Notes under the pieces: generated by a model
The model's input: the letters and a program-made list of their open reading frames with translations, nothing else
Database searches by the model: none
What the model was told of the DNA's origin: nothing
Shown here: positions 48,763 to 58,096 of the stretch, one piece after another
Layout: the number at the start of each line of letters is the position of its first letter
How positions within the stretch are numbered: position 1 is the stretch's first letter
NCBI RefSeq assembly: GCF_011300455.1
Contig: NZ_CP049869.1
Span: 620,001-684,000 of the forward strand
Direction of reading: 5' to 3'
Source: Sphingomonas piscis
GTDB lineage: Bacteria > Pseudomonadota > Alphaproteobacteria > Sphingomonadales > Sphingomonadaceae
Length of the DNA: 64,000 nucleotides
Program-made: the position numbers and the translations under genes

Positions 48763-49766
48763 TTACCGGCGCTAAGTCCGATCCGCAGGAAATCGTGAAC
48801 ATGGACAATTCCGATCGGAACGTCCGTGTTCACCGGTGCGTCGCGCTCCAGAACGAAAGCGCAGGTAATCTGGCTCTCGTTGAGGAAATGAAGCGCCTCT
48901 TCGGCAGGCACATCGCCCATGATCGTCTTCGGATTACGCGTCATGACGGCCTGGGCAGTTGCGGTGCCGAGCTCGTCGAAGTGTCGACGAAGATCGCCGT
49001 CGGTAATCACGCCAATCAACCGGCCCGCCTTGTCGACGACACCCGCAATGCCGAACCCGCGCGACGTCATCGTGACGATTACGTCGCGCATCGCGGCGTC
49101 TTCGTCGACCAGCGGCATGCGGCGGTGCATCATCTCACACACCGGCGTAAGGCGAAGTCCGATCGAACCAGCCGGGTGAAGAACCTTCATCCGGTCACTG
49201 GAGAAGCCGCGCATCTCCATCAAGGCCATCGCAAGAGCATCGCCCAACGCCATTTGGACGGTGGTCGATGTCGTGGGTGCGATGTTGACGGGGCAAGCTT
49301 CCCGCATCGCCGGCAGCAGAAGCTTAACGTCCGCGGTCTGCATCACCAGCGAGTCGAGCCGGGAGGCGACGCCGATGATCTTCACCCGAATACTTGCCGC
49401 GTAGCGGAGGAAGGCGCGAAGTTCGCTGGTATTGCCGGAATTGGAGATGACGACGAGCACGTCGCCGGGGACCAGCATTCCAAGGTCGCCATGCGCGGCT
49501 TCGGCCGGATGAACGTAGATGGCCGGGGTTCCCGTGGCCGCCATCGTTGCCGCCCATTTGCGGCCGATATGACCCGACTTGCCCATTCCCGTCACAACGA
49601 CGCGGCCGGTGGCCGAGAATATCAGGTCGCACGCGTCCACGAACGTTTGGTCGAGGCAATCGGCGAGCTTGTGAACGGCTTCAGCTTCAAGCGTCACAAC
49701 TTCGACGCCACGCCGCAACAGCGCTTCCGGCGATGGAATCGCGCGAAGCGAGGGCTGAGCAATCAT
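48759..49766 (-). CDS. kdsD: Arabinose-5-phosphate isomerase (KdsD/KpsF)
   Basis: Converts ribulose-5-phosphate to arabinose-5-phosphate, the entry to Kdo. An N-terminal SIS domain carries 'GRVVVTGMGKSGHIGRKWAA' and 'HGDLGMLVPGDVLVVISNSG'; two C-terminal CBS domains begin near residue 200 ('FGIAGVVDKAGRLIGVITDG'). GGAGG four bases before ATG 49766 supports this start over an upstream one at 49808. It heads the minus-strand run kdsD-kdsB-GT2-DUF5672. KpsF, the capsule-locus isoform, is an equally good name. Confidence 0.92.
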   Translation of the reverse strand: MIAQPSLRAIPSPEALLRRGVEVVTLEAEAVHKLADCLDQTFVDACDLIFSATGRVVVTGMGKSGHIGRKWAATMAATGTPAIYVHPAEAAHGDLGMLVPGDVLVVISNSGNTSELRAFLRYAASIRVKIIGVASRLDSLVMQTADVKLLLPAMREACPVNIAPTTSTTVQMALGDALAMALMEMRGFSSDRMKVLHPAGSIGLRLTPVCEMMHRRMPLVDEDAAMRDVIVTMTSRGFGIAGVVDKAGRLIGVITDGDLRRHFDELGTATAQAVMTRNPKTIMGDVPAEEALHFLNESQITCAFVLERDAPVNTDVPIGIVHVHDFLRIGLSAGK

Positions 49767-50314
49767 AAAACCTCCAAACCCAAGGTCCGCTCGGCCAGAC
49801 CGACTCACGCAACACGGCCTTTATAGGAAAAATCGGAACCGGGCCTTCGGCCTCCGGTCCACCTTGGATGATTTTCCGATGCCCTTTTGCGCTGCAGCGT
49901 CAGTCTGATCCGGTGGCAGCTCCCTCAGAATAGCCCGGCAAATCAGGCAATCACATGATTGACGCGGTGTTAGACTAATTGTGCGTGAGTTCAACCTGCT
50001 GTGCGCCTGCGAACATCGTCATTGGGGTCAGTATGGAGGGCAATCGGCGCTATTACCGAGAGAGAGCATGTTGCACATGCGCAACAAACTGATGCTATAA
50101 GATATCCTGCTCGGAACCAATCAGGTTCTTTGGCGTCTGATCAGTTGCCAAAGGGACATCCGTCACTAGCTAAGGACTGCAAGGAACTGTAACGAAGCCG
50201 ATACGATCCTGGCCTTGGTTGGGGATCGTGTTCGTCATCAACAGGCTCGAAGCGGACAGAAATAAAAGGTTCACGGCAAGAATCTGCTGTGGTGTTTGTG
50301 AAAGGGGAAGTGAA
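49767..50314. promoter_or_regulatory. Divergent intergenic region of 548 bases
   Basis: Separates kdsD (left) from the outer-membrane barrel gene (right) and marks the end of the polysaccharide locus. A candidate promoter for the barrel gene is TTGCAC at 50071-50076 with TATAAG at 50096-50101 (19-base spacer, a little long), which would leave a leader of about 210 bases. TTGC-ACATGC-GCAA at 50071-50084 is a near-palindrome overlapping the -35. No gene or RNA was recognised in the rest. Confidence 0.35.
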
Positions 50315-51043
<729 letters not shown>

Positions 51044-51071
51044 GCCACGCTTCGCTTTCAAGCGAACAAGG

Positions 51072-51110
51072 AAGGGGCGGACTTCGGTCCGCCCCTTTTC
51101 TTTTATTTTA
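51072..51110 (+). terminator. Rho-independent terminator with UUCG loop
   Basis: A perfect 11-base-pair stem (51072-51082 with 51087-51097) closed by a TTCG tetraloop, followed by TTCTTTTATTTT. It lies 28 bases after the barrel gene stop and should end its transcript. Confidence 0.93.
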
Positions 51111-51149
51111 CGAAGGAAGGCGTTCGTGCTGAGAGGCGCGCCTGCCCGC

Positions 51150-53204
51150 TTAGCTGCGCGGGATGGTGGCCAGGTCGGACATCCAGGCAGACGCCGTGCC
51201 ATCAGACGGCGCACGCCAGTCGCCGCGAGGACTGAGGCTGCCCCCGGCCAGCACCTTGGGGCCGTTCGGAATGGCGCTGCGTTTGAACTGGCTCAAGACG
51301 AAGAAGCGGTGCACGAAATTCTCTAACCAGTGGCGGATCACCGGCAGGTCGTATTCCGCCTTGTTCTTCTCCGGGAAGGCTCCTGGCCAGTTGCCGAGGT
51401 TCCGGTCTCGCCAGGCGTGCCAGGCAAGGAAGGCAATCTTGCTCGGCGCCTGCCCCTGCCGAAGCGTGTAATAGAGGAAGAAGTCGTTCAGCGCATAAGG
51501 ACCGACCTTATCCTCGGTGCTCTGCATCTCCCCATTCTCGTCCGCTGGGACCAATTCGGGCGAGATTTCCTGATCCAGTATGGCGGTGAGTACCTCCGCT
51601 GTCTCTGCATCGAACTGCTTCGACTCCACCGTCCAGCGGATCAGATACTGCATCAGCGTCTTCGGTACGCCCGTATTCACGGCATAATGGCTCATGTGGT
51701 CGCCGACGCCATAGGTCGCCCAGCCCAGGGCCAGTTCCGACAGATCGCCGGTGCCGACGACAAACCCGCCATGCTGGTTGGCCAGACGGAACAGATAGTC
51801 GGTCCTGAGGCCCGCCTGTACATTCTCGAAGGTGATATCGTACACCTTCTCACCCTTGGCGAACGGGTGCCGCATGTCCGCAAGCATCTGTTGAGCCGCA
51901 GGACGAATGTCGATTTCCTCCGCGCCGACCGCCATCGCCTGCATCAGTTTCCAGGCATTGGCCTTGGTCCCCTCGCTCGTTGCAAAGCCCGGCATGGTGT
52001 AGCCCAGGATGGTGGAGCGCGGCAGACCCATCAGGTCGCACGCCTTCGCGGCGACGATCAGGGCATGGGTCGAATCCAGACCGCCGGAGATGCCGATCAC
52101 CAGATGCTTGGCCTTGGTCGCTTCCATGCGCCGGACCAGCCCGTCCACCTGGATGTTGAAGGCTTCATAGCAGTCCTGAGCCAGCCGCTCCGGCCGATTA
52201 GGAACGAACGGAAAGCGGCGCAGCTTGCGGATCAGGCCGGTGTCGCCATCCTGCAGATCTAGGTTGAACTGGATGCGCCGGAATCTGGTTTCCGGCTGGC
52301 CGGCGAAGCTCGCGGCATCGTTGTGGGTGCCCGTCCGCATCCGGTCCAGAGCCAGACGCCGCACGTCCACGTCGGCATAGATCACGCCCGGATCGCGGCA
52401 GAAGCGCTTGGACGCGGCCATCTCCTCGCCGAGCTCGAAAATGACGCTCTGCCCGTCCCAGGCAACGTCGGTGGTGCTCTCCCCTGCCCCGGCGGCCGCA
52501 TAGACGTAGGCGGCGGCGCAGCGGTTCGATTGCGAGGCGCACAGCAGCGAGCGCTCGTCCGCTTTGGCGATGGTAATGTTGGAAGCCGACAGGTTGCACA
52601 GCACCGTCGCTCCGGCGAGCGCGCCCGCGGTGGATGGCGGCGTCGGCGACCAGAGATCCTCGCAAATTTCCGCGTGGAAGCAGAAGTCCGCATAGTTGCC
52701 GGCGGCGAATAGCAGGTCGACCCCGAAGGGCGCTTCCCGGCCCGCCACCGTGATGGTGGCGCGGCACTGGTCGTGGCCCGAGGCGAACCAGCGTTTTTCG
52801 TAGAATTCGCGGTAGTTGGGCAGGAAGGTCTTGGGGACGACGCCAAGGATCGTGCCGGCGTGAATGGCGATCGCGCAATTGTAGAGCCGACCGTTCCGGC
52901 GCAGCGGCGCTCCCACCAGCAGCACCGACCGCAAATCATTGCTTGCGTCCACGATCCTCGCAATCGCCGCCTCGCTCAGGTCGAGCAAAGCCTGTTGAAG
53001 GTGAAGATCGTCAATGGCGTAGGCCGATACGCACAGCTCAGGAAAGACGACCAGGTCGGCACCCCGCGCATGAGCCTCCTGGGCAAGCGCGATTATGCTG
53101 TCGGCATTGGCTGCCGGGTCGGCGATCGTCACCCGGGGCCGCGCCGCCCCTACCCGCACCAGTCCGTGCCGGTGGATGGAGGTGAATGGCAACTCAGTCA
53201 TCAC
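51150..53204 (-). CDS. nadE: Glutamine-dependent NAD+ synthase
   Basis: Last step of NAD synthesis, using glutamine as nitrogen donor. The N-terminal nitrilase domain (about 15-300) has the catalytic Glu56 in 'LVVFPELCVS', Lys125 in 'VVPKTFLPNYREFYE' and Cys181 in 'HAEICEDLWSP'. The C-terminal synthase domain has the PP-loop 'GISGGLDSTHALIVAAKA'. At 684 residues it is the typical two-domain enzyme. It is followed 3'-wards by the barrel gene's terminator on the other strand. The next gene upstream is nadA, so NAD genes are paired here. Confidence 0.95.
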   Translation of the reverse strand: MMTELPFTSIHRHGLVRVGAARPRVTIADPAANADSIIALAQEAHARGADLVVFPELCVSAYAIDDLHLQQALLDLSEAAIARIVDASNDLRSVLLVGAPLRRNGRLYNCAIAIHAGTILGVVPKTFLPNYREFYEKRWFASGHDQCRATITVAGREAPFGVDLLFAAGNYADFCFHAEICEDLWSPTPPSTAGALAGATVLCNLSASNITIAKADERSLLCASQSNRCAAAYVYAAAGAGESTTDVAWDGQSVIFELGEEMAASKRFCRDPGVIYADVDVRRLALDRMRTGTHNDAASFAGQPETRFRRIQFNLDLQDGDTGLIRKLRRFPFVPNRPERLAQDCYEAFNIQVDGLVRRMEATKAKHLVIGISGGLDSTHALIVAAKACDLMGLPRSTILGYTMPGFATSEGTKANAWKLMQAMAVGAEEIDIRPAAQQMLADMRHPFAKGEKVYDITFENVQAGLRTDYLFRLANQHGGFVVGTGDLSELALGWATYGVGDHMSHYAVNTGVPKTLMQYLIRWTVESKQFDAETAEVLTAILDQEISPELVPADENGEMQSTEDKVGPYALNDFFLYYTLRQGQAPSKIAFLAWHAWRDRNLGNWPGAFPEKNKAEYDLPVIRHWLENFVHRFFVLSQFKRSAIPNGPKVLAGGSLSPRGDWRAPSDGTASAWMSDLATIPRS

Positions 53205-53273
53205 GGTCCCTTCAGAGGCAGCCTTGGCATCGCCTTTAGCGGCAAGACGCCGTGCGGACCAAATCGCTCCCGC

Positions 53274-54314
53274 TCAGTCGCCCGTGATGCGCGGATCGAT
53301 GTCCTGCGGCTCGGCTGGCACGTGCAACTGCGGCTGTCCTACATCACCCTTGCCGACCGTGTTGCCGGCCATCTCCAGCATCCGCTCCAGCGGGACCCGG
53401 GCACGGTTCATCAGGTCGGTGCTCATCTCGATCCGCGGCTCGAGGTCGCGCAGCGCAACGTACAGTTTCTCCAACGTATTCAGCGCCATATATGGGCACA
53501 TGTTGCAGTTGCAGTTGCCGTCGCCCCCAGGCACCCCGATGAACGTCTTGTGCGGCGCAGCCTTCACCATCTGGTGAATGATGTGCGGTTCCGTCGCGAC
53601 GAGTACCGTATCGGCATCGGTCGTCAGCGCGAAGTCTAGGATCGCCTTGGTCGACCCGACGATGTCGGCGTGATCAACGATGTGGGGCGGGCATTCCGGA
53701 TGCGCCGCGACCGGCGCGCCGGGATGCTCGGCCATCAGCTTCAGCAATTCGGTCTCGCTGAACGCCTGGTGCACGATGCAGATGCCGGGCCACAGCAGCA
53801 TCTCGCGACCCATCTTGCGCGATAGGTAACCGCCGAGGTGACGGTCAGGACCGAAGATGATCTTTTGGTCCTTGGGGATTTGGTCGAGAATGGTCTGGGC
53901 CGAGGAACTGGTGACGATGATGTCGCTCAGCGCTTTCACCTCGGCCGAGCAATTGATGTAGGTCAGCGCGATATGATCCGGGTGCGCCTCCCGGAACCGC
54001 TTGAACTGGTCAGGCGGGCAACTGTCCTCAAGCGAGCAGCCGGCGTCCATATCGGGCAGGATGACGGTCTTCTGCGGTGAGAGGATCTTCGCCGTCTCGG
54101 CCATGAAGCGGACGCCGCAAAAGGCGATCACGTCCGCATCCGTGGCCGCTGCCTTGCGCGACAGGTCGAGGCTGTCGCCGACGAAATCGGCTAGATCCTG
54201 GATCTCGGGCTTCTGGTAATAGTGCGCCAGAATAACCGCGTTGCGCTCGCGCTTCAGCCGCTCGATCTCGGCAAGCAGATCGAGGCCCTTCAGGCTCGCG
54301 GTTTGAACGGTCAT
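53274..54314 (-). CDS. nadA: Quinolinate synthase
   Basis: Makes quinolinate from iminoaspartate and dihydroxyacetone phosphate with a [4Fe-4S] cluster. 'ILAHYYQKPEIQDLADFVGD' opens the protein, and Cys candidates for the cluster and conserved positions are in 'IAFCGVRFMAE', 'YINCSAEVKAL', 'SLEDSCPPDQF', 'HPECPPHIVDH' and 'GNCNCNMCPYMALN'. The ATG at 54314 with GGGAGAG upstream is chosen over an upstream start at 54419, whose extra residues are atypical. No nadB or nadC is seen next to it. Confidence 0.94.
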   Translation of the reverse strand: MTVQTASLKGLDLLAEIERLKRERNAVILAHYYQKPEIQDLADFVGDSLDLSRKAAATDADVIAFCGVRFMAETAKILSPQKTVILPDMDAGCSLEDSCPPDQFKRFREAHPDHIALTYINCSAEVKALSDIIVTSSSAQTILDQIPKDQKIIFGPDRHLGGYLSRKMGREMLLWPGICIVHQAFSETELLKLMAEHPGAPVAAHPECPPHIVDHADIVGSTKAILDFALTTDADTVLVATEPHIIHQMVKAAPHKTFIGVPGGDGNCNCNMCPYMALNTLEKLYVALRDLEPRIEMSTDLMNRARVPLERMLEMAGNTVGKGDVGQPQLHVPAEPQDIDPRITGD

Positions 54315-54366
54315 TCGTGGCTCTCCCGGGCGGGGCCGCTTGCCCCCGCCCCAGATAAGAACCGCG

Positions 54367-55113
54367 CTAGCCCGCCGCAACTCCGTTGGCGAAGGCGACG
54401 ACAGGCGGCAGTATGGCAACCACCTCGAGCAACACGTGCGACAGTGTCAGCAGCGCAGCCACGGCAATCGTTGCGGGGTGGACGGCGCCAAGCACCTTGC
54501 GATCGTGCCGCGCGAGCACGCCGACGAAGATCAGCTGGATGGCCAGCGTTACCCACTCGCCCCAAGGCATGATGAGCGGCATCGGCAGCAAACGGCCAAG
54601 CGCGGGCTCCAGAAGCATGAACATGGCGCCGAGCATCACGCGGCGGTGCCACTGCACCTGCTTGCGGAGCGCGATCGCCCAAGCGACCATTCCTCCAAAG
54701 AACAGCGCGCCGACGCTTGTCAGCGTCAGGAAATAAGGCGGCGAGAAGAATGGCGGCTGCCGGCCAAGCGACAGCGAATTGTAGCCGACGAGCACGAAGG
54801 TCACGCAGATGACCGCCGCTAGAACGGCCGAAACCCAGCCCAACTTGCGGTGGATGCCAAGCTCGCCTTTGTGGACGAGGAGGTTCTGCGCGATGAAAAT
54901 GCCGAGCCAGCTCACCATCAGGCCGGCATGAAGGTGCACCATCGCGGGTGCCTCGCCGAACCTTGTGAACCCACGAGCGGCGAATTGCAGAAATCCGAAC
55001 ATGATGAAGGCGGCCAGAACGACCGCATAGCGAACGAAGAAGCCCTGATCGGCCATATAGCCACGCTGCCGCACGGCGGGCGCAGCACCAGCATCCTGAA
55101 CTTGAGTAGCCAT
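54367..55113 (-). CDS. Integral membrane protein of unknown function
   Basis: A 248-residue protein with about seven hydrophobic segments (for instance 'YAVVLAAFIMFGFLQFAARG', 'WVSAVLAAVICVTFVLVGYN', 'LTLTSVGALFFGGMVAWAIA'). His residues in 'PAMVHLHAGLMVSWLG', 'NLLVHKGELGIHRKLGWVSA' and 'RKQVQWHRRVMLGAMF' would suit heme or metal binding, as in DUF2306/cytochrome b-like membrane proteins, but I cannot confirm the family. ATG 55113 is preferred to 55149. Confidence 0.7.
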   Translation of the reverse strand: MATQVQDAGAAPAVRQRGYMADQGFFVRYAVVLAAFIMFGFLQFAARGFTRFGEAPAMVHLHAGLMVSWLGIFIAQNLLVHKGELGIHRKLGWVSAVLAAVICVTFVLVGYNSLSLGRQPPFFSPPYFLTLTSVGALFFGGMVAWAIALRKQVQWHRRVMLGAMFMLLEPALGRLLPMPLIMPWGEWVTLAIQLIFVGVLARHDRKVLGAVHPATIAVAALLTLSHVLLEVVAILPPVVAFANGVAAG

Positions 55114-55182
55114 GTGAAAACCCCCGTGTCCTCCCCCCGAGGACGACAAATTGTTTACCGCTTTTCAGCGCCGGTGAAAAGA

Positions 55183-55890
55183 TCAGCGCCGCTTACGCGC
55201 AGCCTCCTCCAGCACCTCGTTATAGCTTCGGCTCTGGTCGATGTAGGACGGATCACGCGTACCCGACTCGAACGGGAAGCGGGCCACGACCTTCGCATCC
55301 TCGAAGCCCGCGGCGCGAAGGGGCATGGCGAAGCTGCGCGCGATGGCCTGCCTCGCCGCTTCCCTGGCCAGGCGCATCGGCGTGTCGGCCGCCGCCTGCT
55401 TTCGTAGGTCCGTTACTGCAGCGGCCCGGTTCGCCTGATCGAGCTGCGGCTGCGTGTTGGCAATGGCGCCGATGATACCGCCGCCGCCATATTCCCGCGC
55501 CTTGGCGAGATCGACTTCCGGCCCTGCGACTTCAACGTCGGGTATCGTCACGGTCAGTGTTTTGGAACCCGCGTCCCACCGCACGTCGCGGTCGCCCAGC
55601 TTGGCCAAGTCCACCTCATAGCGAACGTCGCCCGGCAGAATCAGGGTACGCTCGTTTGAAAAGCCGAAGCGGCTCACCTTTGACGTGGTGACGGAGACGT
55701 AACGGGCGGCGAAGACGTTCAGCCGGCTCTGAGCCCGCATTGATTCGAGGCTGGCCGATGCGATGGTCTCCGGCTTCGGGCCGCCGATCACCCGGTCGAA
55801 CAGGCCGAGCGTCCCGCCGAGCAGAAGCCCGATCAGCAGCGCCGCGGCGACAGCACCCGCCACCATCCATTTCTTCAACGACCGATCCAT
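55183..55890 (-). CDS. DUF4230 family protein
   Basis: A 235-residue protein with one N-terminal membrane segment ('WMVAGAVAAALLIGLLLGGT') and an extracytoplasmic body, matching the DUF4230 pattern ('RLNVFAARYVSVTTSKVSRF', then 'LILPGDVRYEVDLAKLGDRD' and 'AAREAARQAIARSFAMPL'-like helices). Function not known. It overlaps the MBL hydrolase gene by 16 bases. Confidence 0.75.
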   Translation of the reverse strand: MDRSLKKWMVAGAVAAALLIGLLLGGTLGLFDRVIGGPKPETIASASLESMRAQSRLNVFAARYVSVTTSKVSRFGFSNERTLILPGDVRYEVDLAKLGDRDVRWDAGSKTLTVTIPDVEVAGPEVDLAKAREYGGGGIIGAIANTQPQLDQANRAAAVTDLRKQAAADTPMRLAREAARQAIARSFAMPLRAAGFEDAKVVARFPFESGTRDPSYIDQSRSYNEVLEEAARKRR

Positions 55891-56720
55891 AACTCTCCCG
55901 CACGCTCAACGAGCCCGCGCCTTTCCAGGTCCAGAAGATGTGCCAGCACCGTGCCGCCGGCCGCTGGCACGAGCTTCGGGTCGAGCCCCGGATAGCCCTC
56001 CGCGACGATCGCGGGAATGTCGCGTGCTCCACCTTCGAGGATGCGTTGGATCTGACGCTCGCGCTGCATCCGGTGGCCAAGCATGCCGCGGATCAACTGC
56101 TTCGGCCTCGTCACCGCAGGGCCGTGGGCCGGGTAATAGACCCGGTCGTCGCGTCCCTGGAGCTTTCCAAGGCTCGCCATGTAATCAGCCATGTCGCCGT
56201 CGGGCGGGATCACAACCGTCGTCGACCAACCCATCACATGGTCCCCGGTGAACAAGGCACCGCGATAGGCGAAGCATAAGTGATTGGAGGTGTGGCCGGG
56301 CGTAGCGACGACCGCGACCTCCCACCCATCGACCTCCAGCGTATCACCGTCCCGCAGTTCGCGGTCGGGGCGATAGTCGCCGTCGAATGCTGCGTCGGCT
56401 CTGGGACCCACCGACTCCAGCGCCAGTGGAGCGCATCCCATCACCGGCGCGCCGGTCAGCTGTGCCAGCGGCCGGGCCGCAGGACTGTGATCGCGATGGG
56501 TGTGAGTAACGAGGATGGCGCGAAGTGGCCGAGATCCGATCGCTACTCGAATGGCGTCCACATGATCATCATCGGCGGGTCCCGGATCGATGACGGCGAC
56601 CTCCGCATCACCGATGAGGTAGGTCTGTGTGCCGGTAAAGGTGAACGGCGACGGATTGTGTGCCAGCAACCGGGCAATGCCGGGCTCAAGCTGTTCCAAC
56701 TGGCCGTAAGGTGCGTCCAC
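55875..56720 (-). CDS. Metallo-beta-lactamase fold hydrolase (LACTB2-like)
   Basis: A 281-residue MBL-fold enzyme. The metal motif 'VTHTHRDHSPAARPL' gives His73, His75, Asp77 and His78; 'VVATPGHTSNHLCFAY' and 'LFTGDHVMGWS' supply further ligands. A C-terminal winged-helix-like tail ('LVPAAGGTVLAHLLDLERRG') matches the LACTB2 subgroup, which includes RNases and hydrolases of thioesters. It is a cytoplasmic hydrolase of unknown substrate. Confidence 0.87.
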   Translation of the reverse strand: MDAPYGQLEQLEPGIARLLAHNPSPFTFTGTQTYLIGDAEVAVIDPGPADDDHVDAIRVAIGSRPLRAILVTHTHRDHSPAARPLAQLTGAPVMGCAPLALESVGPRADAAFDGDYRPDRELRDGDTLEVDGWEVAVVATPGHTSNHLCFAYRGALFTGDHVMGWSTTVVIPPDGDMADYMASLGKLQGRDDRVYYPAHGPAVTRPKQLIRGMLGHRMQRERQIQRILEGGARDIPAIVAEGYPGLDPKLVPAAGGTVLAHLLDLERRGLVERAGELWIGR

Positions 56721-56756
56721 CGCCGCCCTGTCGCACGAAGCGGAGGGGCAAGGAAG

Positions 56757-57536
56757 TCAGCGGAGGGACTTGAGCCTTTCGGAAGTCGCCTCGTCCGCCG
56801 GGAAAAAGCTCTCGATCGTTACTTCCGACAAGGTGACTTCGACGGCTGTTCCAAAGACGGTGGTGGTCGACAGAAAGGACAATGGGCCTGCCGGGGAATC
56901 CAGAATGAGCGGCGACGCAACCTCCGAGAGCTGATGATGGCCGCTGGATGCCGGCGCAGGATAGGACTTCAGCTCCTCCAGCAATGCGGCAAGCTGAGGG
57001 TCGCCGCTCGCGCGCACTTGCCCGCCTAAACGGGCGAGCAGGTGAGCCTTCCACTCGGCCAGGTTGGCTATGCGGGGCGCGAGACCCTCGGGATGAAGGC
57101 TGAGCCGAAGCACGTTGGGCTGCGGGACGAGCAACGCGCCGGCGACGCCCTCGATCAATGTGTGAACCGCCGCATTAGCGTGAAGCAGGTTCCAGTGGCG
57201 ATCCACCGCCAGTGCGGGAAAGGGCAGATGACCGTCGATGATCCGCTCGACCGCCGCGCGTGCTGCGGCAAGGCTTGGGTGATCGAACGGACGCTCGGCC
57301 ACGTCCGGTGCAAATCCCGCCGCAATCAGCAACGCATTGCGCTCCCTGGGCGGTAGGTCGAGGCTGGCGGCGAGCCTGGCGACCATCTCCCGTGACGGCG
57401 CCGACCGGCCAGTTTCGATGAAACTCAGATGCTTGGTGCTGATGTCCGCTTCGCAAGCGAGGTCCAACTGGCTCATCCGCCGGCGTTGCCGCCAGGATCG
57501 AAGCTGCTCGCCAAGTCGGCAATCCATGTAGCTCAT
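56757..57536 (-). CDS. XRE-family regulator with MmyB-like ligand domain
   Basis: A 259-residue regulator. The helix-turn-helix is at about residues 8-62 ('SQLDLACEADISTKHLSFIE'). The rest is a PAS-like MmyB/MLTR ligand-binding domain ('ALAVDRHWNLLHANAAVHTL', 'NVLRLSLHPEGLAPRIANLA'). It is divergent from the membrane protein gene at 57651, and a dyad in the gap (57571-57587) is a candidate operator. It probably controls that neighbour and itself. Confidence 0.88.
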   Translation of the reverse strand: MSYMDCRLGEQLRSWRQRRRMSQLDLACEADISTKHLSFIETGRSAPSREMVARLAASLDLPPRERNALLIAAGFAPDVAERPFDHPSLAAARAAVERIIDGHLPFPALAVDRHWNLLHANAAVHTLIEGVAGALLVPQPNVLRLSLHPEGLAPRIANLAEWKAHLLARLGGQVRASGDPQLAALLEELKSYPAPASSGHHQLSEVASPLILDSPAGPLSFLSTTTVFGTAVEVTLSEVTIESFFPADEATSERLKSLR

Positions 57537-57570
57537 AACCGCCTTCTAACGTTCGCCCGGCGCAGGAGCC

Positions 57571-57587
57571 ATTACCTCGGCGGTAAT
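57571..57587. promoter_or_regulatory. Candidate XRE-regulator operator
   Basis: Inverted repeat ATTACC-TCGGC-GGTAAT between the divergent XRE regulator and small membrane-protein genes. Both half-sites are exact. It lies about 35 bases upstream of the regulator's start codon and 64 bases upstream of the other. Confidence 0.55.
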
Positions 57588-57650
57588 CGACCTGCACCGC
57601 CCGGCGCGCGAACTTCGGAGCAGGGAATCGTCCCTTGCTGGAGACCGGAC

Positions 57651-58043
57651 ATGATCATCTCACCTTTCCTACGCACCATATTGAAGCTCGACAGCGCCAG
57701 CTGCCTGATCATGGCAGCAGGCCTGATCCCCGCCTCCAAACTGCTGGAGCCAATGCTTGGGATGCCGACCGCATTTCTGGCGGCCGCCGGGGCCAGCTTG
57801 CTTCCCGTCGGGCTATTCATCCTATGGCTGAGCAGCCGTCGCGAAGCGGCGAAAAGCCTTGTGCTGCTGGTAATCGCCGGAAACGTCGGCTGGGTCGCGG
57901 CGAGCTTGCTGTCGCTGGGCTGGTTGCAGGATCGAACGGCGCTGGGAACGGCGTTGCTGTTGGCGCAGGGGGCGGCAGTGGCCTTGTTCGCCATGCTCGA
58001 ATGGCGCGGCCTTCGCGAGTCCGCCTGGGCATCTGCCGCTTAA
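57651..58043 (+). CDS. Small membrane protein divergent from XRE regulator
   Basis: A 130-residue protein with about four membrane helices ('LDSASCLIMAAGLIPASKLL', 'GMPTAFLAAAGASLLPVGLF', 'SLVLLVIAGNVGWVAASLLS', 'ALGTALLLAQGAAVALFAML'). GGAG stands seven bases before the ATG. No family recognised with certainty. The divergent pairing with an MmyB-type regulator suggests it is the regulated target and may handle a small molecule sensed by that protein. Confidence 0.75.
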   Translation: MIISPFLRTILKLDSASCLIMAAGLIPASKLLEPMLGMPTAFLAAAGASLLPVGLFILWLSSRREAAKSLVLLVIAGNVGWVAASLLSLGWLQDRTALGTALLLAQGAAVALFAMLEWRGLRESAWASAA

Positions 58044-58051
58044 GGGCGAAA

Positions 58052-58084
58052 GGCGTTCCCGGTCGGCGTTTGGCCGGGAACGCC
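58052..58084. terminator. Hairpin between convergent genes
   Basis: Stem GGCGTTCCCGG (58052-58062) with CCGGGAACGCC (58074-58084), loop of 11 bases, in the gap between the membrane protein gene (+) and the BlaR1-like gene (-). GC-rich, without a long T tract, so it may terminate both directions weakly. Confidence 0.6.
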
Positions 58085-58096
58085 CCTTCAAGGCAC

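Noticed and set aside
48753..49826. Open frame of 357 codons on the plus strand
   Set aside because: Antisense to kdsD, a clear enzyme gene; no family likeness.
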